Below are positions 54,174 to 63,799 of a DNA stretch of 64,000 nucleotides, one piece after another. How positions within the stretch are numbered: position 1 is the stretch's first letter; each line of letters begins with the position of its first letter. The notes below the pieces were generated by a model. It did not search any database. It saw only the letters and a list, made by a program, of their open reading frames with translations, and was not told where the DNA came from. The stretch is from JANJTB01 sp032027125 (GTDB lineage: Bacteria > Bacteroidota > Ignavibacteria > Kapaibacteriales > UBA2268). The translations under genes were made by a program, and so were the position numbers. The DNA is taken from the NCBI GenBank assembly GCA_032027125.1, contig JAVSMQ010000001.1:2730568-2794567 (forward strand). Direction: 5' to 3'.

Positions 54174-56948
54174 ATGTTTAAAAAGATTTTAACTATCTTT
54201 GGTTTGGTTTTGGTATTGAATATTACCACTTATTCTCAGGCGCTTTTTCAACCGGATAATTTAAATTTTGAAAAAGGTGTACCCGGATTAAAGCCTCCTT
54301 CCTGGTCTTTTTCACGAAAATTGGATGAAGCAGGTTTAGTAATTGAAACAAGTGAAGTAAATCCTGCTGAGGGAGATTTTTGCGTTCTTCTGACCAATCC
54401 CAAAGAAAACATGGATAGTGAGAGTTACGACGGCAATGCTCTTCCTGTTTATCAGGTTCTGGATGCATTACCCTATAGAAATAAGACAATAAAACTTTCT
54501 GCTTCTGCAAGAATTGAAAGTGATGTACTTGTTTCCAAAGGTCAGTTATGGGTTATAGGAAGGCTGTCAAAAGATTCAGTTACAGTAACTATGTATCAGG
54601 ATGAGACTCCAATTAAATCTAATAAGTGGCAGAGATATGAGATTACTTTCAAGGTTCCCGTCGAAACAAACGAACTTAGGATTGGAATACTTCTAAAAGG
54701 ACCCGGCAAATTATGGGCTGACGATTTTAAACTTGAAGTTATTCAGCCAACAGGCTCTATTGATGAACCTGCAAAAGAGATAGGAATTCAGGAACTTAAA
54801 AATCTGACTGCTTTAACGAAACTTTGGGGTTATCTTAACTTTTTTAATCCTGCAGACAATTTAAATACAGTACAAAATGAAGAACTTACATTTTGGGCAA
54901 TATCTAATGCAGAAAAAGTAAAAAATGATAAGGAATTAATATCATTTCTTGATAAATATTCCAAAATATTATCGCCGGTTTCTACTGTTAATCAGCTTCA
55001 GAAATCACATGAATATAAAAAGCCGCAGGGAACTCTGGATTACAAAGCACTTGCCATGCAGTACAAAGGCGGTCCTGTTGAAAGAGCAGACGATATTTAT
55101 TCGGCAAACATTGCTAATGTATTTGCAACAACCAGAAAAAGAGAAGCGTCAGTCGTCCAGATTATTGATGCACTGAAATATAAGAATAAAAAAATTAAAA
55201 TTAGTGCTTCAATTAAGGTGCAGCAGGCATCCCCGGGTGCAAATGCACAAATCTGGGCTAAAGCCGAAAGAATTGCATCAAACGAATATGTCGTTGCAAC
55301 AAGTATAAATACTCCCGCTATGGCTGATACCTGGCGAAAATATGAAGTAGATATGGAACTCCCCGATGATATTTATACAATTAAGCTTGCATTAGTATTT
55401 TTGGGTGAAGGAAAAGTATATTTTGATGATGTACGAATAGATGTTATAGATAATGAAAAGAAAACCGATGAAATTCCACTTATGAATCAGGGATTTGAGT
55501 CTCTCGACAAATCAGGTCTTCCGCTGAACTGGATGTTTGAACCTTCTGTGTTAAGTGCAGGTTATATGGTCAGTGCTGATGATAAGGAAAGTACAAAAGG
55601 AAAAACTTCTCTGGTAATTGAATCCGAAATGGAAAACAGAATTAAATATCCAATCATCGGTGAAATATATTCTAATAAAATTGCTGATGATATTTATCTG
55701 CATCATCCATATATATATTACGCCGATAATGAAGGTACCCTGCCTAAGATGTCTTCTGTTGGATTTAAAACCCCGGGTAAACCTTCCGGTTACCAGCCAA
55801 ATGTCAACGACAGATATACGCGTCTGGCATCTGTTATTAAATTATGGAATACTATAAAACATTTCGGTCCTTCAGCAATTGATGATGCTTCACTTGATTC
55901 TGTTTTAACTTTTGCTGTCAGCAAAGCTTTTAAAGATAATTCCACAGAAGAATTTCTTTCAACACTGCGTTCAATGCTTCTTGTAACAAATGACATTAAA
56001 GCAATTGCTTGGAGTTCACTAAAATCCAATGACTATACATTCCCACTGGTATTGAGAGAAATCTCAAACCGTACTTATGTGAGTATAGTTGTTGATACTA
56101 CTCTTGGAATTAGTGCCGGTGATGAACTTACTCATATCAATGATCAACCGGTATCTGAAGTATTGACAAATATTATGAATATGATTCCCGGAGATAATTT
56201 AAGTTTTAAATATATTAAAGCCCTTGCCGAAATCAGAGCCGGTGAAAAAGGTACATCTGAAATGATGACTTTCAAAAAAGCTGACGGCAGCTTAATCAAT
56301 ATCAAATTATCAAGAACGGCTTTGATGCAGAACATATTCGAACCCAGACCGATTCAGGTAGTTGAGTTGGATTCGGGTTATGTTTATATTGACCTGACCG
56401 GCATGGATGATGCAAGATTAAAAGACTTTGTCGAGCCATTAGCACAGAGAGGTGCCTATATATTTGATATGAGAGGTTTTAGCAGCATAAGCGAACATTT
56501 TCTTAATTTTTTTACAAAAGACAGCATCAGAAACGCATCATGGGAAATCCCTGTTTATACTTTCCCGAATAAGGAAAATATTTCTAAAAGTAAATTCGGT
56601 GACGGATATTTGAAAGGTAACGGTAAACTTGCAGGCAAAAAGATTATATTTCTTACTGATGAAAGAACTACCGGTTATGCTGAAGCAATTATTTCCGTTG
56701 TGAAAGCCGGTAAGATTGGAAAAATTGCAGGCAGTTCAACTTCCGGAAGTGCTTCCGAAGCCATGCCGATAAGACTTTACGGTGACTTTAATGTATCTTT
56801 TGCAGGGCTTTCGGTTTATTCTCCTGATGGTAAATTACTTTTCGGAAAAAGTATCGAACCGGATATTGAGATTAACTATGAAATCCCAAATTCACCAAAC
56901 CAACTTGACAATGTTATACAAAAAGCATTGCAGATATTGAAAAATTGA
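54174..56948 (+). CDS. Secreted S41-peptidase-like protein, catalytic serine apparently replaced
   Basis: 924 residues. A signal peptide ends about residue 22 (TYSQA). Two carbohydrate-binding-like jelly-roll segments (about 28-190 and 280-430) share the KWQRYEITFKVP / TWRKYEVDMELP and ADDFKLEV / FDDVRIDV motifs, and a third related segment starts near 437. The C-terminus is a tail-specific protease fold (PDZ-like GDELTHINDQPV and IFDMRGF). At the nucleophile position the motif reads TDERTTGYAE, where S41 peptidases normally have a serine before A-E. Possibly a non-catalytic binding protein. Confidence 0.75.
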   Translation: MFKKILTIFGLVLVLNITTYSQALFQPDNLNFEKGVPGLKPPSWSFSRKLDEAGLVIETSEVNPAEGDFCVLLTNPKENMDSESYDGNALPVYQVLDALPYRNKTIKLSASARIESDVLVSKGQLWVIGRLSKDSVTVTMYQDETPIKSNKWQRYEITFKVPVETNELRIGILLKGPGKLWADDFKLEVIQPTGSIDEPAKEIGIQELKNLTALTKLWGYLNFFNPADNLNTVQNEELTFWAISNAEKVKNDKELISFLDKYSKILSPVSTVNQLQKSHEYKKPQGTLDYKALAMQYKGGPVERADDIYSANIANVFATTRKREASVVQIIDALKYKNKKIKISASIKVQQASPGANAQIWAKAERIASNEYVVATSINTPAMADTWRKYEVDMELPDDIYTIKLALVFLGEGKVYFDDVRIDVIDNEKKTDEIPLMNQGFESLDKSGLPLNWMFEPSVLSAGYMVSADDKESTKGKTSLVIESEMENRIKYPIIGEIYSNKIADDIYLHHPYIYYADNEGTLPKMSSVGFKTPGKPSGYQPNVNDRYTRLASVIKLWNTIKHFGPSAIDDASLDSVLTFAVSKAFKDNSTEEFLSTLRSMLLVTNDIKAIAWSSLKSNDYTFPLVLREISNRTYVSIVVDTTLGISAGDELTHINDQPVSEVLTNIMNMIPGDNLSFKYIKALAEIRAGEKGTSEMMTFKKADGSLINIKLSRTALMQNIFEPRPIQVVELDSGYVYIDLTGMDDARLKDFVEPLAQRGAYIFDMRGFSSISEHFLNFFTKDSIRNASWEIPVYTFPNKENISKSKFGDGYLKGNGKLAGKKIIFLTDERTTGYAEAIISVVKAGKIGKIAGSSTSGSASEAMPIRLYGDFNVSFAGLSVYSPDGKLLFGKSIEPDIEINYEIPNSPNQLDNVIQKALQILKN

Positions 56949-56957
56949 GTATTTTTG
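56928..56957 (+). promoter_or_regulatory. Bacteroidota-type promoter for the HMA gene
   Basis: TTG (56928-56930), 19 bases, TATTTTTG (56950-56957), 38 bases before the ATG at 56996. It overlaps the end of the S41-like gene. Confidence 0.5.
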
Positions 56958-56995
56958 AGTAGATTTATTAATTGTATTTATTATAAAGGTGTCAA

Positions 56996-57376
56996 ATGAC
57001 AATTCAATCGAAACTTATGGTTCTTATAGCGGTACTGGTTTTTGCTGCTGCTTCGGTTTTTGCGGAAACAAAAGAGATAAAGGTAAAGACTAATCTTCAC
57101 TGCGGTTCATGTGCTTCAAAAATCGAAAAAGGTTTGAAGAAAACTGACGGTGTTATAAAATCAAAAGCAAATGTCGAAACTAAGGTAGTTACAATAAAGT
57201 ATGATGAATCAGTTACAGATGAAACAAAACTGACAAAACGTATTTCTGATTTGGGTTATAATGCCGAATTAGTTAAAAATTCTGATGACAAATGCAGTAC
57301 AGAATGCAAATCAACAAAAACTGCGGGTAAAGACTGCTGCGATACTAAAGCAACAAAATCTGCACCTAAGAAATAA
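56996..57376 (+). CDS. Exported heavy-metal-binding (HMA) domain protein
   Basis: 126 residues: signal peptide 1-23 (ending VFA), one HMA domain with the metal-binding C36-G-S-C39 in LHCGSCASK, and a Lys/Cys-rich tail with CSTEC and DCCD. It probably binds copper, zinc or mercury in the periplasm. It has its own promoter and a strong terminator, so it is an independent gene. Confidence 0.85.
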   Translation: MTIQSKLMVLIAVLVFAAASVFAETKEIKVKTNLHCGSCASKIEKGLKKTDGVIKSKANVETKVVTIKYDESVTDETKLTKRISDLGYNAELVKNSDDKCSTECKSTKTAGKDCCDTKATKSAPKK

Positions 57377-57425
57377 TTCTGTAAATTGATTTTAAAACTC
57401 TGAAAACGGTTTTTTTGATTAATTC

Positions 57426-57480
57426 AGGGGTATCTGTCTGATTAGGAAATTATCTAATCAAAGTAAGATACCCCTTTTTT
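57426..57480 (+). terminator. Rho-independent terminator after the HMA gene
   Basis: AGGGGTATCT (57426-57435) pairs with AGATACCCCT (57466-57475), with an inner GATTAG/CTAATC stem, followed by seven or more T. Confidence 0.85.
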
Positions 57481-57510
57481 TATTTTTGCAATGACTATCA
57501 TAATCGGAAT

Positions 57511-57547
57511 CAACTATTCCGAAGGTTTTGAGCCTTCGGAAGGGTTG
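57511..57547. repeat. CCTTCCGAAGG hairpin, copy 3
   Basis: TTCCGAAGG (57517-57525) pairs with CCTTCGGAA (57533-57541), with outer CAAC/GTTG pairing. It lies between convergent genes, 11 bases past the end of the T9SS cargo gene. Confidence 0.75.
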
Positions 57548-57557
57548 ATTCTTATAA

Positions 57558-58925
57558 TCAATTCAAAAATAAAGTCATTGTTCTGTTGTATTTTCCGTTA
57601 GACAGCACTACAATATACATTCCCTTTGGCAAGTTGCCTGCTTCACATTTCATTGTACCATTTCCCGTAGAGGAATCGTAAACTATTTCAGGATTCAGCT
57701 CTCCGGCTGACCTGCCGAGATAGTCATAAATCTCTACTTTCATACTGCCAAGATTTACAGGCTCAACACCAAAATCTATGCTGAATCTATCACGGGCAGG
57801 ATTTGGGTATAGTCTGTTCATAAAAAGCTGATTCGATGGCGTTTCAACACTAGTTGGATTTGTGATAATTAAAAAACCTTCATAGCCATTTGGTAGATAT
57901 ACTTCACCATTTGATAATGTTATTGCATGACTTATTGTAATTTCGCTTTTAAGACCTATATTTCGATAGTTTATACTTGTTTTATTCAAATCTTTGTCAA
58001 TTACAAAAATACTGTCGCCATTTGGAGTATCTGAGGAATGTATTTTAACATATAAATTCTTATTCTTATCAAATGCTAAATTAACAAAATTTTTCATTGG
58101 TTTTCCGTCATTTAACAAGTTGAAATAAAAATCAAGATTAGTAAATTGATTCCCGTCGTATTTTGCAAAATGAAAGGCTTCATCATTATTAGTATAAATA
58201 AAATATAAACTTTCATCATATAATTTGAAATCTGAAATTTGATAATTACTGCTTTTGATATTTTTGTAGAAACTAACCGTATCAACCTTTTTTTCTTTTA
58301 TATCGTAGTATGCAAGTGTTATCATGTGATTTATAAAATAAATCTTATCATCTATTTTATGAAGCTTGCCACCAGCCGGATACGGATGAAAATACTTATT
58401 ACTTGCTCCGTCAATCAAAAGTTTACAATCTTTACCGTCGTAAACTAATAATTTTGCATTTGATTTAATAAATAAATTCCCATCATTATCTACTGTCATT
58501 GCATCTATTTGTTTTATAGAGTTTGCTTTAATTAATGAATCATAAACAGTAAATTTTGTCCCTGTTTGTTTATATAGTCCTCCTCCGTTAAAACTGAACC
58601 AAAAACTATTATCTTTGTCTTTTAAAAAACCGGTCAAATAATTATAACTCACTAAAGTATCTTGAATTATTTCATGTAATCCAAATTTTATAAAATGATT
58701 GTTATAATAATAAAATAAATACAAATCCTTCATAATAGAATCTTTTGAATTATTCCAAAGATTCCCATAGAAAATAATTGTATCTCCGAAATTATAACAA
58801 TAAGCACCACGAATACTGATTCTATGATTATCATCAAATTTATCGAATATTTTGATTTCGGCTGAAAAACACATTGATGACGATAAAATGAAAAATAATG
58901 AAATAAGAAGACAACTTTTTTTCAT
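57558..58925 (-). CDS. Secreted T9SS cargo protein, beta-propeller-like
   Basis: 455 residues: signal peptide (1-21, ending FSA), a body of about 340 residues with short repeated strands (DNDGNLFIKSNAKLLVYDG and similar) suggesting a beta-propeller, and a C-terminal type A sorting domain (NRLYPNPARDRFSIDF, then LPKGMYIVVLSNGK). It should be carried across the outer membrane by the Por system. The sorting domain is almost identical to that of the neighbouring paralogue while the bodies are much less similar. GGAGG precedes the ATG. Confidence 0.88.
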   Translation of the reverse strand: MKKSCLLISLFFILSSSMCFSAEIKIFDKFDDNHRISIRGAYCYNFGDTIIFYGNLWNNSKDSIMKDLYLFYYYNNHFIKFGLHEIIQDTLVSYNYLTGFLKDKDNSFWFSFNGGGLYKQTGTKFTVYDSLIKANSIKQIDAMTVDNDGNLFIKSNAKLLVYDGKDCKLLIDGASNKYFHPYPAGGKLHKIDDKIYFINHMITLAYYDIKEKKVDTVSFYKNIKSSNYQISDFKLYDESLYFIYTNNDEAFHFAKYDGNQFTNLDFYFNLLNDGKPMKNFVNLAFDKNKNLYVKIHSSDTPNGDSIFVIDKDLNKTSINYRNIGLKSEITISHAITLSNGEVYLPNGYEGFLIITNPTSVETPSNQLFMNRLYPNPARDRFSIDFGVEPVNLGSMKVEIYDYLGRSAGELNPEIVYDSSTGNGTMKCEAGNLPKGMYIVVLSNGKYNRTMTLFLN

Positions 58926-58927
58926 GT

Positions 58928-59065
58928 CAAACCTCCATTATAATAAACAATTATTTAAAAAAGCAACGATTTTTGTCGCCACATCTATATTAAAAAACTA
59001 ATTATCAATAATCAAAATTCCTATCTCAAATATAAAAAGAATTGAAATAATTTCCAAATATTATT
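58928..59065. repeat. Duplicated upstream region, copy 1
   Basis: About 130 bases upstream of the first T9SS cargo gene (GTCGCCACATCTATATTAAA and following) recur almost unchanged at 60631-60770 upstream of the second. Confidence 0.85.
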
Positions 59066-59076
59066 TGATATTATTT

Positions 59077-59110
59077 ACCCTTCCGAAGGTTTAGCAGCCT
59101 TCGGAAGGGT
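59077..59110. repeat. CCTTCCGAAGG hairpin, copy 4
   Basis: ACCCTTCCGAAGG (59077-59089) pairs with CCTTCGGAAGGGT (59098-59110), a perfect 13-base stem just past the end of the second cargo gene. Confidence 0.8.
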
Positions 59111-59122
59111 TTATTCTACTAA

Positions 59123-60475
59123 TCAATTCAAAAATAGTGTCATTGTTCTGTTGTATTTACCGTTTGACAGCACTACTATATACATCCCTTTGGGTAAGTT
59201 GCCGGCTTCACATTTCATCGTACCTTTTCCGGTAGAGGAATCGTAAACTATTTCAGGATTCAGCTCTCCGGCTGACCTGCCAAGATAATCATAAATCTCT
59301 ACTTTCATATTGCCAAGATTTACAGACTCAACACCAAAATCTATGCTAAATCTATCACGGGCAGGATTGGGGTAAATTTTGTTCAAAAAAAGTAGATTTG
59401 ATGGTGACTCTACCGAGGTAGGAGAATGGATTTTAAGTAATCCTCTATTCGACAATGAAATGAATATATCTCCATTGGACATTTTGAAAACACCACTCAT
59501 GGATAATAAACTTTTAACTAAATGATGATATTGAATATTTTTTACATTCAAATTTTTATCAATAATATACAAACTATCAGTACTCTTTGGTGAGTTGTAG
59601 GTTGTAAGTAGGAATAAATTACCCTCATTATCAAAATCAAAATTATATCCATCTGACAATGGAACTAAATCTAAATAATAATCAAGATTTGTAAGAGAAG
59701 TACCATCATATTTAGCAAAATGATATTTACCCCAGGAATAATAAGTTAAATACAATTCATCTCCAATTTTTTTTAATCTTGCAAGATTGTAGTAACTCGG
59801 ATTATTTAGCAAATCATCAAATTCCTTAAAATCATTAACTTTACCTGTTTCAAAATCATATATTGAAAACCGGTTAGTCATATTTCTAAAAATTAATTTA
59901 TCCCCAATAAGGAAAATACTATTATTAGATAAAGAATTTGGTAGGATATTATATTCTGATGGGTCGTCAAAAATTTTTTCAATATCTTTTCCATCAAATT
60001 TGAATAAACGAATATTGTTTTGAATATATATATTGCCATTTTTATCTGATGTTATTCCATTAATTTTTGATAGTTTTCCATCAGCAAATAATGAATCATA
60101 ATTACTGAATTTTCCTTTTGAATATTTATACAGTCCTCCTGCATCAAATCCAAATAGAAAATCACCATTTTCATATTTATAGAATGATGTCATAAAACTA
60201 TATGAACCGAATACTTTTTTAACAAATTCAGACAAGTAATGCTCGTGAAATTCACCATCGTAATACATAAACAATCTGGTGCTTATTATACTTGAATCTT
60301 GATTTATTATTATCCCATAGAAAATAATAGTATCTCCAACATTATAAGTATATCCTTGATTATGAATAGAAAATTCATTATAATTGTCTATCATAGATAA
60401 TTTCTGTGAGAAGGAATTATTATGAAAGTAAATAAATATTGTAATAATTAGTAAGTATTTGATTACATTTTTCAT
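59123..60475 (-). CDS. Secreted T9SS cargo protein, paralogue
   Basis: 450 residues, the same layout as the gene at 57558: signal peptide (1-23), propeller-like body (DKNGNIYIQNNIRLFKFDG and similar strands), type A sorting domain. The two share the opening SIHNQGYTYNVGDTIIFYG / SIRGAYCYNFGDTIIFYG block and a nearly identical sorting domain. This indicates tandem duplication with a faster-evolving middle. Function outside the cell is unknown. Confidence 0.88.
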   Translation of the reverse strand: MKNVIKYLLIITIFIYFHNNSFSQKLSMIDNYNEFSIHNQGYTYNVGDTIIFYGIIINQDSSIISTRLFMYYDGEFHEHYLSEFVKKVFGSYSFMTSFYKYENGDFLFGFDAGGLYKYSKGKFSNYDSLFADGKLSKINGITSDKNGNIYIQNNIRLFKFDGKDIEKIFDDPSEYNILPNSLSNNSIFLIGDKLIFRNMTNRFSIYDFETGKVNDFKEFDDLLNNPSYYNLARLKKIGDELYLTYYSWGKYHFAKYDGTSLTNLDYYLDLVPLSDGYNFDFDNEGNLFLLTTYNSPKSTDSLYIIDKNLNVKNIQYHHLVKSLLSMSGVFKMSNGDIFISLSNRGLLKIHSPTSVESPSNLLFLNKIYPNPARDRFSIDFGVESVNLGNMKVEIYDYLGRSAGELNPEIVYDSSTGKGTMKCEAGNLPKGMYIVVLSNGKYNRTMTLFLN

Positions 60476-60870
60476 TTAATTATTCCACCTGTAAAACTAA
60501 CAAAAAACATGACTGCGATAATAATTATCGCGGGGAAGAAAAGACGGAAATTGCGTAAGTGCTTGAATTGCAAGGGTTTACCCCCCCCCAATTTCAGCAG
60601 CCGAGTAAGCATAAAATGAATTTATCATTTCAAACCTTTAATATTAATAAACAATTATGTAATTAAATGACGATTTCAGTCGCCACATCTATATTAAAAA
60701 AACTAATTGTCAATAATCAAAATTCCTATCTCAAATATAAAAAGAATTGAAATAATTTCCAAATATTTTTTTTTATTTTTTCCATTTTTCGAAGATTCCG
60801 AACATTCAAAATGTTAAAGAAAAATTGATAAATGAAATGTTTTCGTTCAGCAACAAATTCTTATTTACAA
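60476..60870. other. Intergenic region upstream of the second T9SS cargo gene
   Basis: 395 bases without a gene. Positions 60631-60770 duplicate 58928-59065. The 155 bases nearest the gene (60476-60630) are absent from the first copy and contain a GCGATAATAATTATCGC palindrome and a run of C near 60585. Confidence 0.7.
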
Positions 60871-61854
60871 TCAGACTTTTGATTTAATTCTTGAATTTAC
60901 TATATCAATCGCGGCATTTATTGCATCTACTGTACTTTGCTCATCTGCTATACCTTTACCGGCTATGGCATAAGCTGTACCATGGTCGGGCGATGTTCTG
61001 ACAATAGGCAGTCCTGCAGTAAAATTTACTCCGCCTCCGTCGGCAAGCAGTTTCAGTGGAATGAGTCCCTGGTCGTGATACATTGCAAGGTATCCGTCAT
61101 AATTTTTATAATCTTTATGAGCAAAAAAGCCGTCTGCCGGAAATGGACCATCACAATCAATTCCAATCAACTTTGCCTGATTAATTGCGGGAATAATATC
61201 GTCAATCTCCTCAGAACCGATATTACCGTTCTCTCCTGCATGAGGATTCAGTCCCAGTACTGCGATCTTTGGTTCTGAAATTCCGAAATCTTTTTTAAGT
61301 GAATTGTTAAATTTTGCAATAGAATCAAATACAGAATCTATTGTTATATGTTTTGCAACATGTTTAAGAGGTTTATGAATAGTCACAAGTGCAGCACGAA
61401 GATTATCTTTGAAAAGTATCATCAGCGGTGATTTTACATTACAGCGTGAAGCAATCATTTCTGTATGTCCCGGGAATTTCCATCCCGAAAGATACATTGA
61501 CTCCTTTGTAATCGGCAGTGTAACAATTGCATCAATTTTATTAGCAAGAGCATCACTTACTGCCGATTCTATTGCAAAGCCGGCTAAACCTCCGGCTATT
61601 GAGCTGATTTCTCCCGGCTGAATTACATAATCACTCTCTTCACCATAAAGTCTAATTTTTAAACCACTAATTTCGAGAAAATTGCTTTTGATTTTTGCAG
61701 GGAACTTAAGCAATTTTATCCACTGGTACAAAACATTGCTGCATCCGTAAAATTCAAACTCCGCTTCAGAATTATATTTATTTCCCGAAAGAGCTTTGAG
61801 CATTACTTCAATACCGATGCCGTTCGCATCACCTATGGTTATTGCTATTTTCAT
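60871..61854 (-). CDS. pdxA: 4-hydroxythreonine-4-phosphate dehydrogenase
   Basis: 327 residues. PdxA oxidises 4-phosphohydroxy-L-threonine in pyridoxal phosphate synthesis. Seen are the N-terminal ITIGDANGIGIE, the metal histidine in FPGHTEM, GLNPHAGENGNIGSEE, MYHDQGLIPLK and RTSPDHGTAYAIAG blocks, all characteristic. It overlaps the permease gene by 4 bases. Confidence 0.94.
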   Translation of the reverse strand: MKIAITIGDANGIGIEVMLKALSGNKYNSEAEFEFYGCSNVLYQWIKLLKFPAKIKSNFLEISGLKIRLYGEESDYVIQPGEISSIAGGLAGFAIESAVSDALANKIDAIVTLPITKESMYLSGWKFPGHTEMIASRCNVKSPLMILFKDNLRAALVTIHKPLKHVAKHITIDSVFDSIAKFNNSLKKDFGISEPKIAVLGLNPHAGENGNIGSEEIDDIIPAINQAKLIGIDCDGPFPADGFFAHKDYKNYDGYLAMYHDQGLIPLKLLADGGGVNFTAGLPIVRTSPDHGTAYAIAGKGIADEQSTVDAINAAIDIVNSRIKSKV

Positions 61855-63275
61855 TTTTTTCTATACTTAAAATAATAATAAAGAGGCAGACCGATTACAA
61901 CAAGTATCAATCCGAATGCCGAATTAATTATTTCGGTGTCTCCGCTAATATAATTACTTATATCGTTATAAAGTGTAAGTACGACATATACTGATGCTAC
62001 CAGAACAAAAGTCAAAGGAATAAATGGATACCACGGGACTTTGTAGGGGCGAGGGGCATCAGGCATCTTTTTTCTCAGGACAATTACTCCGTAAGCACCA
62101 AGAGCATAAAATATCCAGCTTACGAAAATCAACATATCTGTCAAATCATCAAATGAACCGCTCAGAACTAATGCAGATGACCACACAGCCTGCAATGTAA
62201 GTGCATTTGCCGGAGTATGATGTTTGCGGCTGACATTGCCGAACACAGGAAAGAACATCCCTTTTTGTGCCATTGCAAAATATACCCTTGCACTTACCAT
62301 AATTGTGCCGTTGGATGTTCCGAAAGTCGAAATCATAACAAGTGCGGCAACCATTCCACCGCCCCACATACCCACAGCTTTATCGGCAACATCAGCAGCT
62401 ACAAGTTTGGATTGTGACATTACATCAATCGGCAGTACATATAAATAGGCAATATTGATAAGCATATAAACTGCTATGATTATTAACGTGCCAATAATTA
62501 ATGCCAGTGGTATATTTTTCATCGGATTCTTGACTTCACCTGCAATATATGTAACGTTATTCCAGCCGTCATAAGCCCAGAATGCTGCTGAAAGAGCTGC
62601 AATAATACCACCGAGCATACCAAGTTCACCATAAGAAAATTCAGGTATATCATAACTCAAATTGTCAAATGTGCCTCCGCCGTACATGAATCCGGCGGCA
62701 ACGAGAACAAGCATTGCAAGAACTTTTGTAACCGTAAAGAACTCAGCTACACGTCCTCCGTACTTTATTCCGAAGTAATTGACCGAAGTGAGAAACATTA
62801 TCACAAATATTGTCAGAGACTTAACGCCAATGTCTTTCAAAGGATAGATTGTTCCGATAAACGGCATGTAAATTTGATAGGTCTGTTCGATTTCTTTGGA
62901 TAATCGGGGCAATTTGAAAAAATATTCTGTATATTCTGAAAAAATATATGTAATTGATGCAATTGAGCCGGTCTGCATAACAGCAAGAATTGCCCAGCCG
63001 TACAGATAGGCTGTAAGGCTGCCGTACATCTTCTCAAAATAAACGTACTGTCCGCCGGTCTCGGTAATCATACCTGCAACTTCAGCATTTGACAAAGCAC
63101 CGAACAATGTCAGTACACCGGCAATTATCCAAATTCCGAGTAATAATTCAGGAGAACCGAGGTCACCTGCCATAACAGCCGGTTTTCTGAAAATTCCTGA
63201 GCCTATTACAGCTCCTACCACTATTGCAATTGTAGTATAAAGCCCAAGCTGCGGCAGCAATTTATCTGATTTCAT
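61851..63275 (-). CDS. APC-family amino acid permease
   Basis: 474 residues with about twelve transmembrane helices. The first helix GAVIGSGIFRKP is the substrate-binding signature of APC transporters, and FWAYDGWNNVTYIAGEVKNP is the helix 6 region of LAT-like members. It probably exchanges or takes up amino acids. Co-transcription with pdxA suggests no obvious metabolic link, other than that both involve amino-acid-derived metabolites. Confidence 0.9.
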   Translation of the reverse strand: MKSDKLLPQLGLYTTIAIVVGAVIGSGIFRKPAVMAGDLGSPELLLGIWIIAGVLTLFGALSNAEVAGMITETGGQYVYFEKMYGSLTAYLYGWAILAVMQTGSIASITYIFSEYTEYFFKLPRLSKEIEQTYQIYMPFIGTIYPLKDIGVKSLTIFVIMFLTSVNYFGIKYGGRVAEFFTVTKVLAMLVLVAAGFMYGGGTFDNLSYDIPEFSYGELGMLGGIIAALSAAFWAYDGWNNVTYIAGEVKNPMKNIPLALIIGTLIIIAVYMLINIAYLYVLPIDVMSQSKLVAADVADKAVGMWGGGMVAALVMISTFGTSNGTIMVSARVYFAMAQKGMFFPVFGNVSRKHHTPANALTLQAVWSSALVLSGSFDDLTDMLIFVSWIFYALGAYGVIVLRKKMPDAPRPYKVPWYPFIPLTFVLVASVYVVLTLYNDISNYISGDTEIINSAFGLILVVIGLPLYYYFKYRKK

Positions 63276-63388
63276 TCTTTAGTCTAAATTGAATAAATTT
63301 TGTATGTAAAATTAACAAAAAATATCCAATCTGTGAACTAATTATTTTTAATCAGTTTATAAGAGAGCGGAAATTAATCGAATTCTAT

Positions 63389-63799
63389 TCAAACTTTACA
63401 AAACAACTCCACAAATCCATCGCAGTCAATCAATTTTGCTTTAGTATGATGACCGCCACGCTTTAAAAGCTGTTTGTCGTTTGAAATTATATAATCACAA
63501 CCGGCAAGATTTGCAATTTCCAGTATTTTTGAATCCTGCCTGTCTGGATTGAATTTTAGTGAATCACTTGAAATTTCAACAATAATGATATTTTGAACTA
63601 TAAGATTCTTTAGTGATTGAATTTTGTCCGATGAAAACTTGAATTTTTCTCTTGCAGGAATTGTTACATATTCATGCATCAACCTTGAATCGGCATACAT
63701 CTGCCACTTATTTGAAATAAGAAAATCCAACAGCTTAGTGGCATTTTCATTACCTAAACAGTATGATATAAAAATATTTGTATCAACAACTGCTTTCAA
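63389..63799 (-). CDS. PIN-domain toxin of the 'PIN family' TA type
   Basis: 136 residues: VVDTNIFISY start with the first catalytic D, then a C-terminal AGCDYIISNDKQLL block, typical of the PIN toxins annotated as putative TA components. It starts with TTG directly after the stop of the upstream enoyl-CoA hydratase, with no separate antitoxin in view, so it may be solitary. Confidence 0.8.
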   Translation of the reverse strand: MKAVVDTNIFISYCLGNENATKLLDFLISNKWQMYADSRLMHEYVTIPAREKFKFSSDKIQSLKNLIVQNIIIVEISSDSLKFNPDRQDSKILEIANLAGCDYIISNDKQLLKRGGHHTKAKLIDCDGFVELFCKV

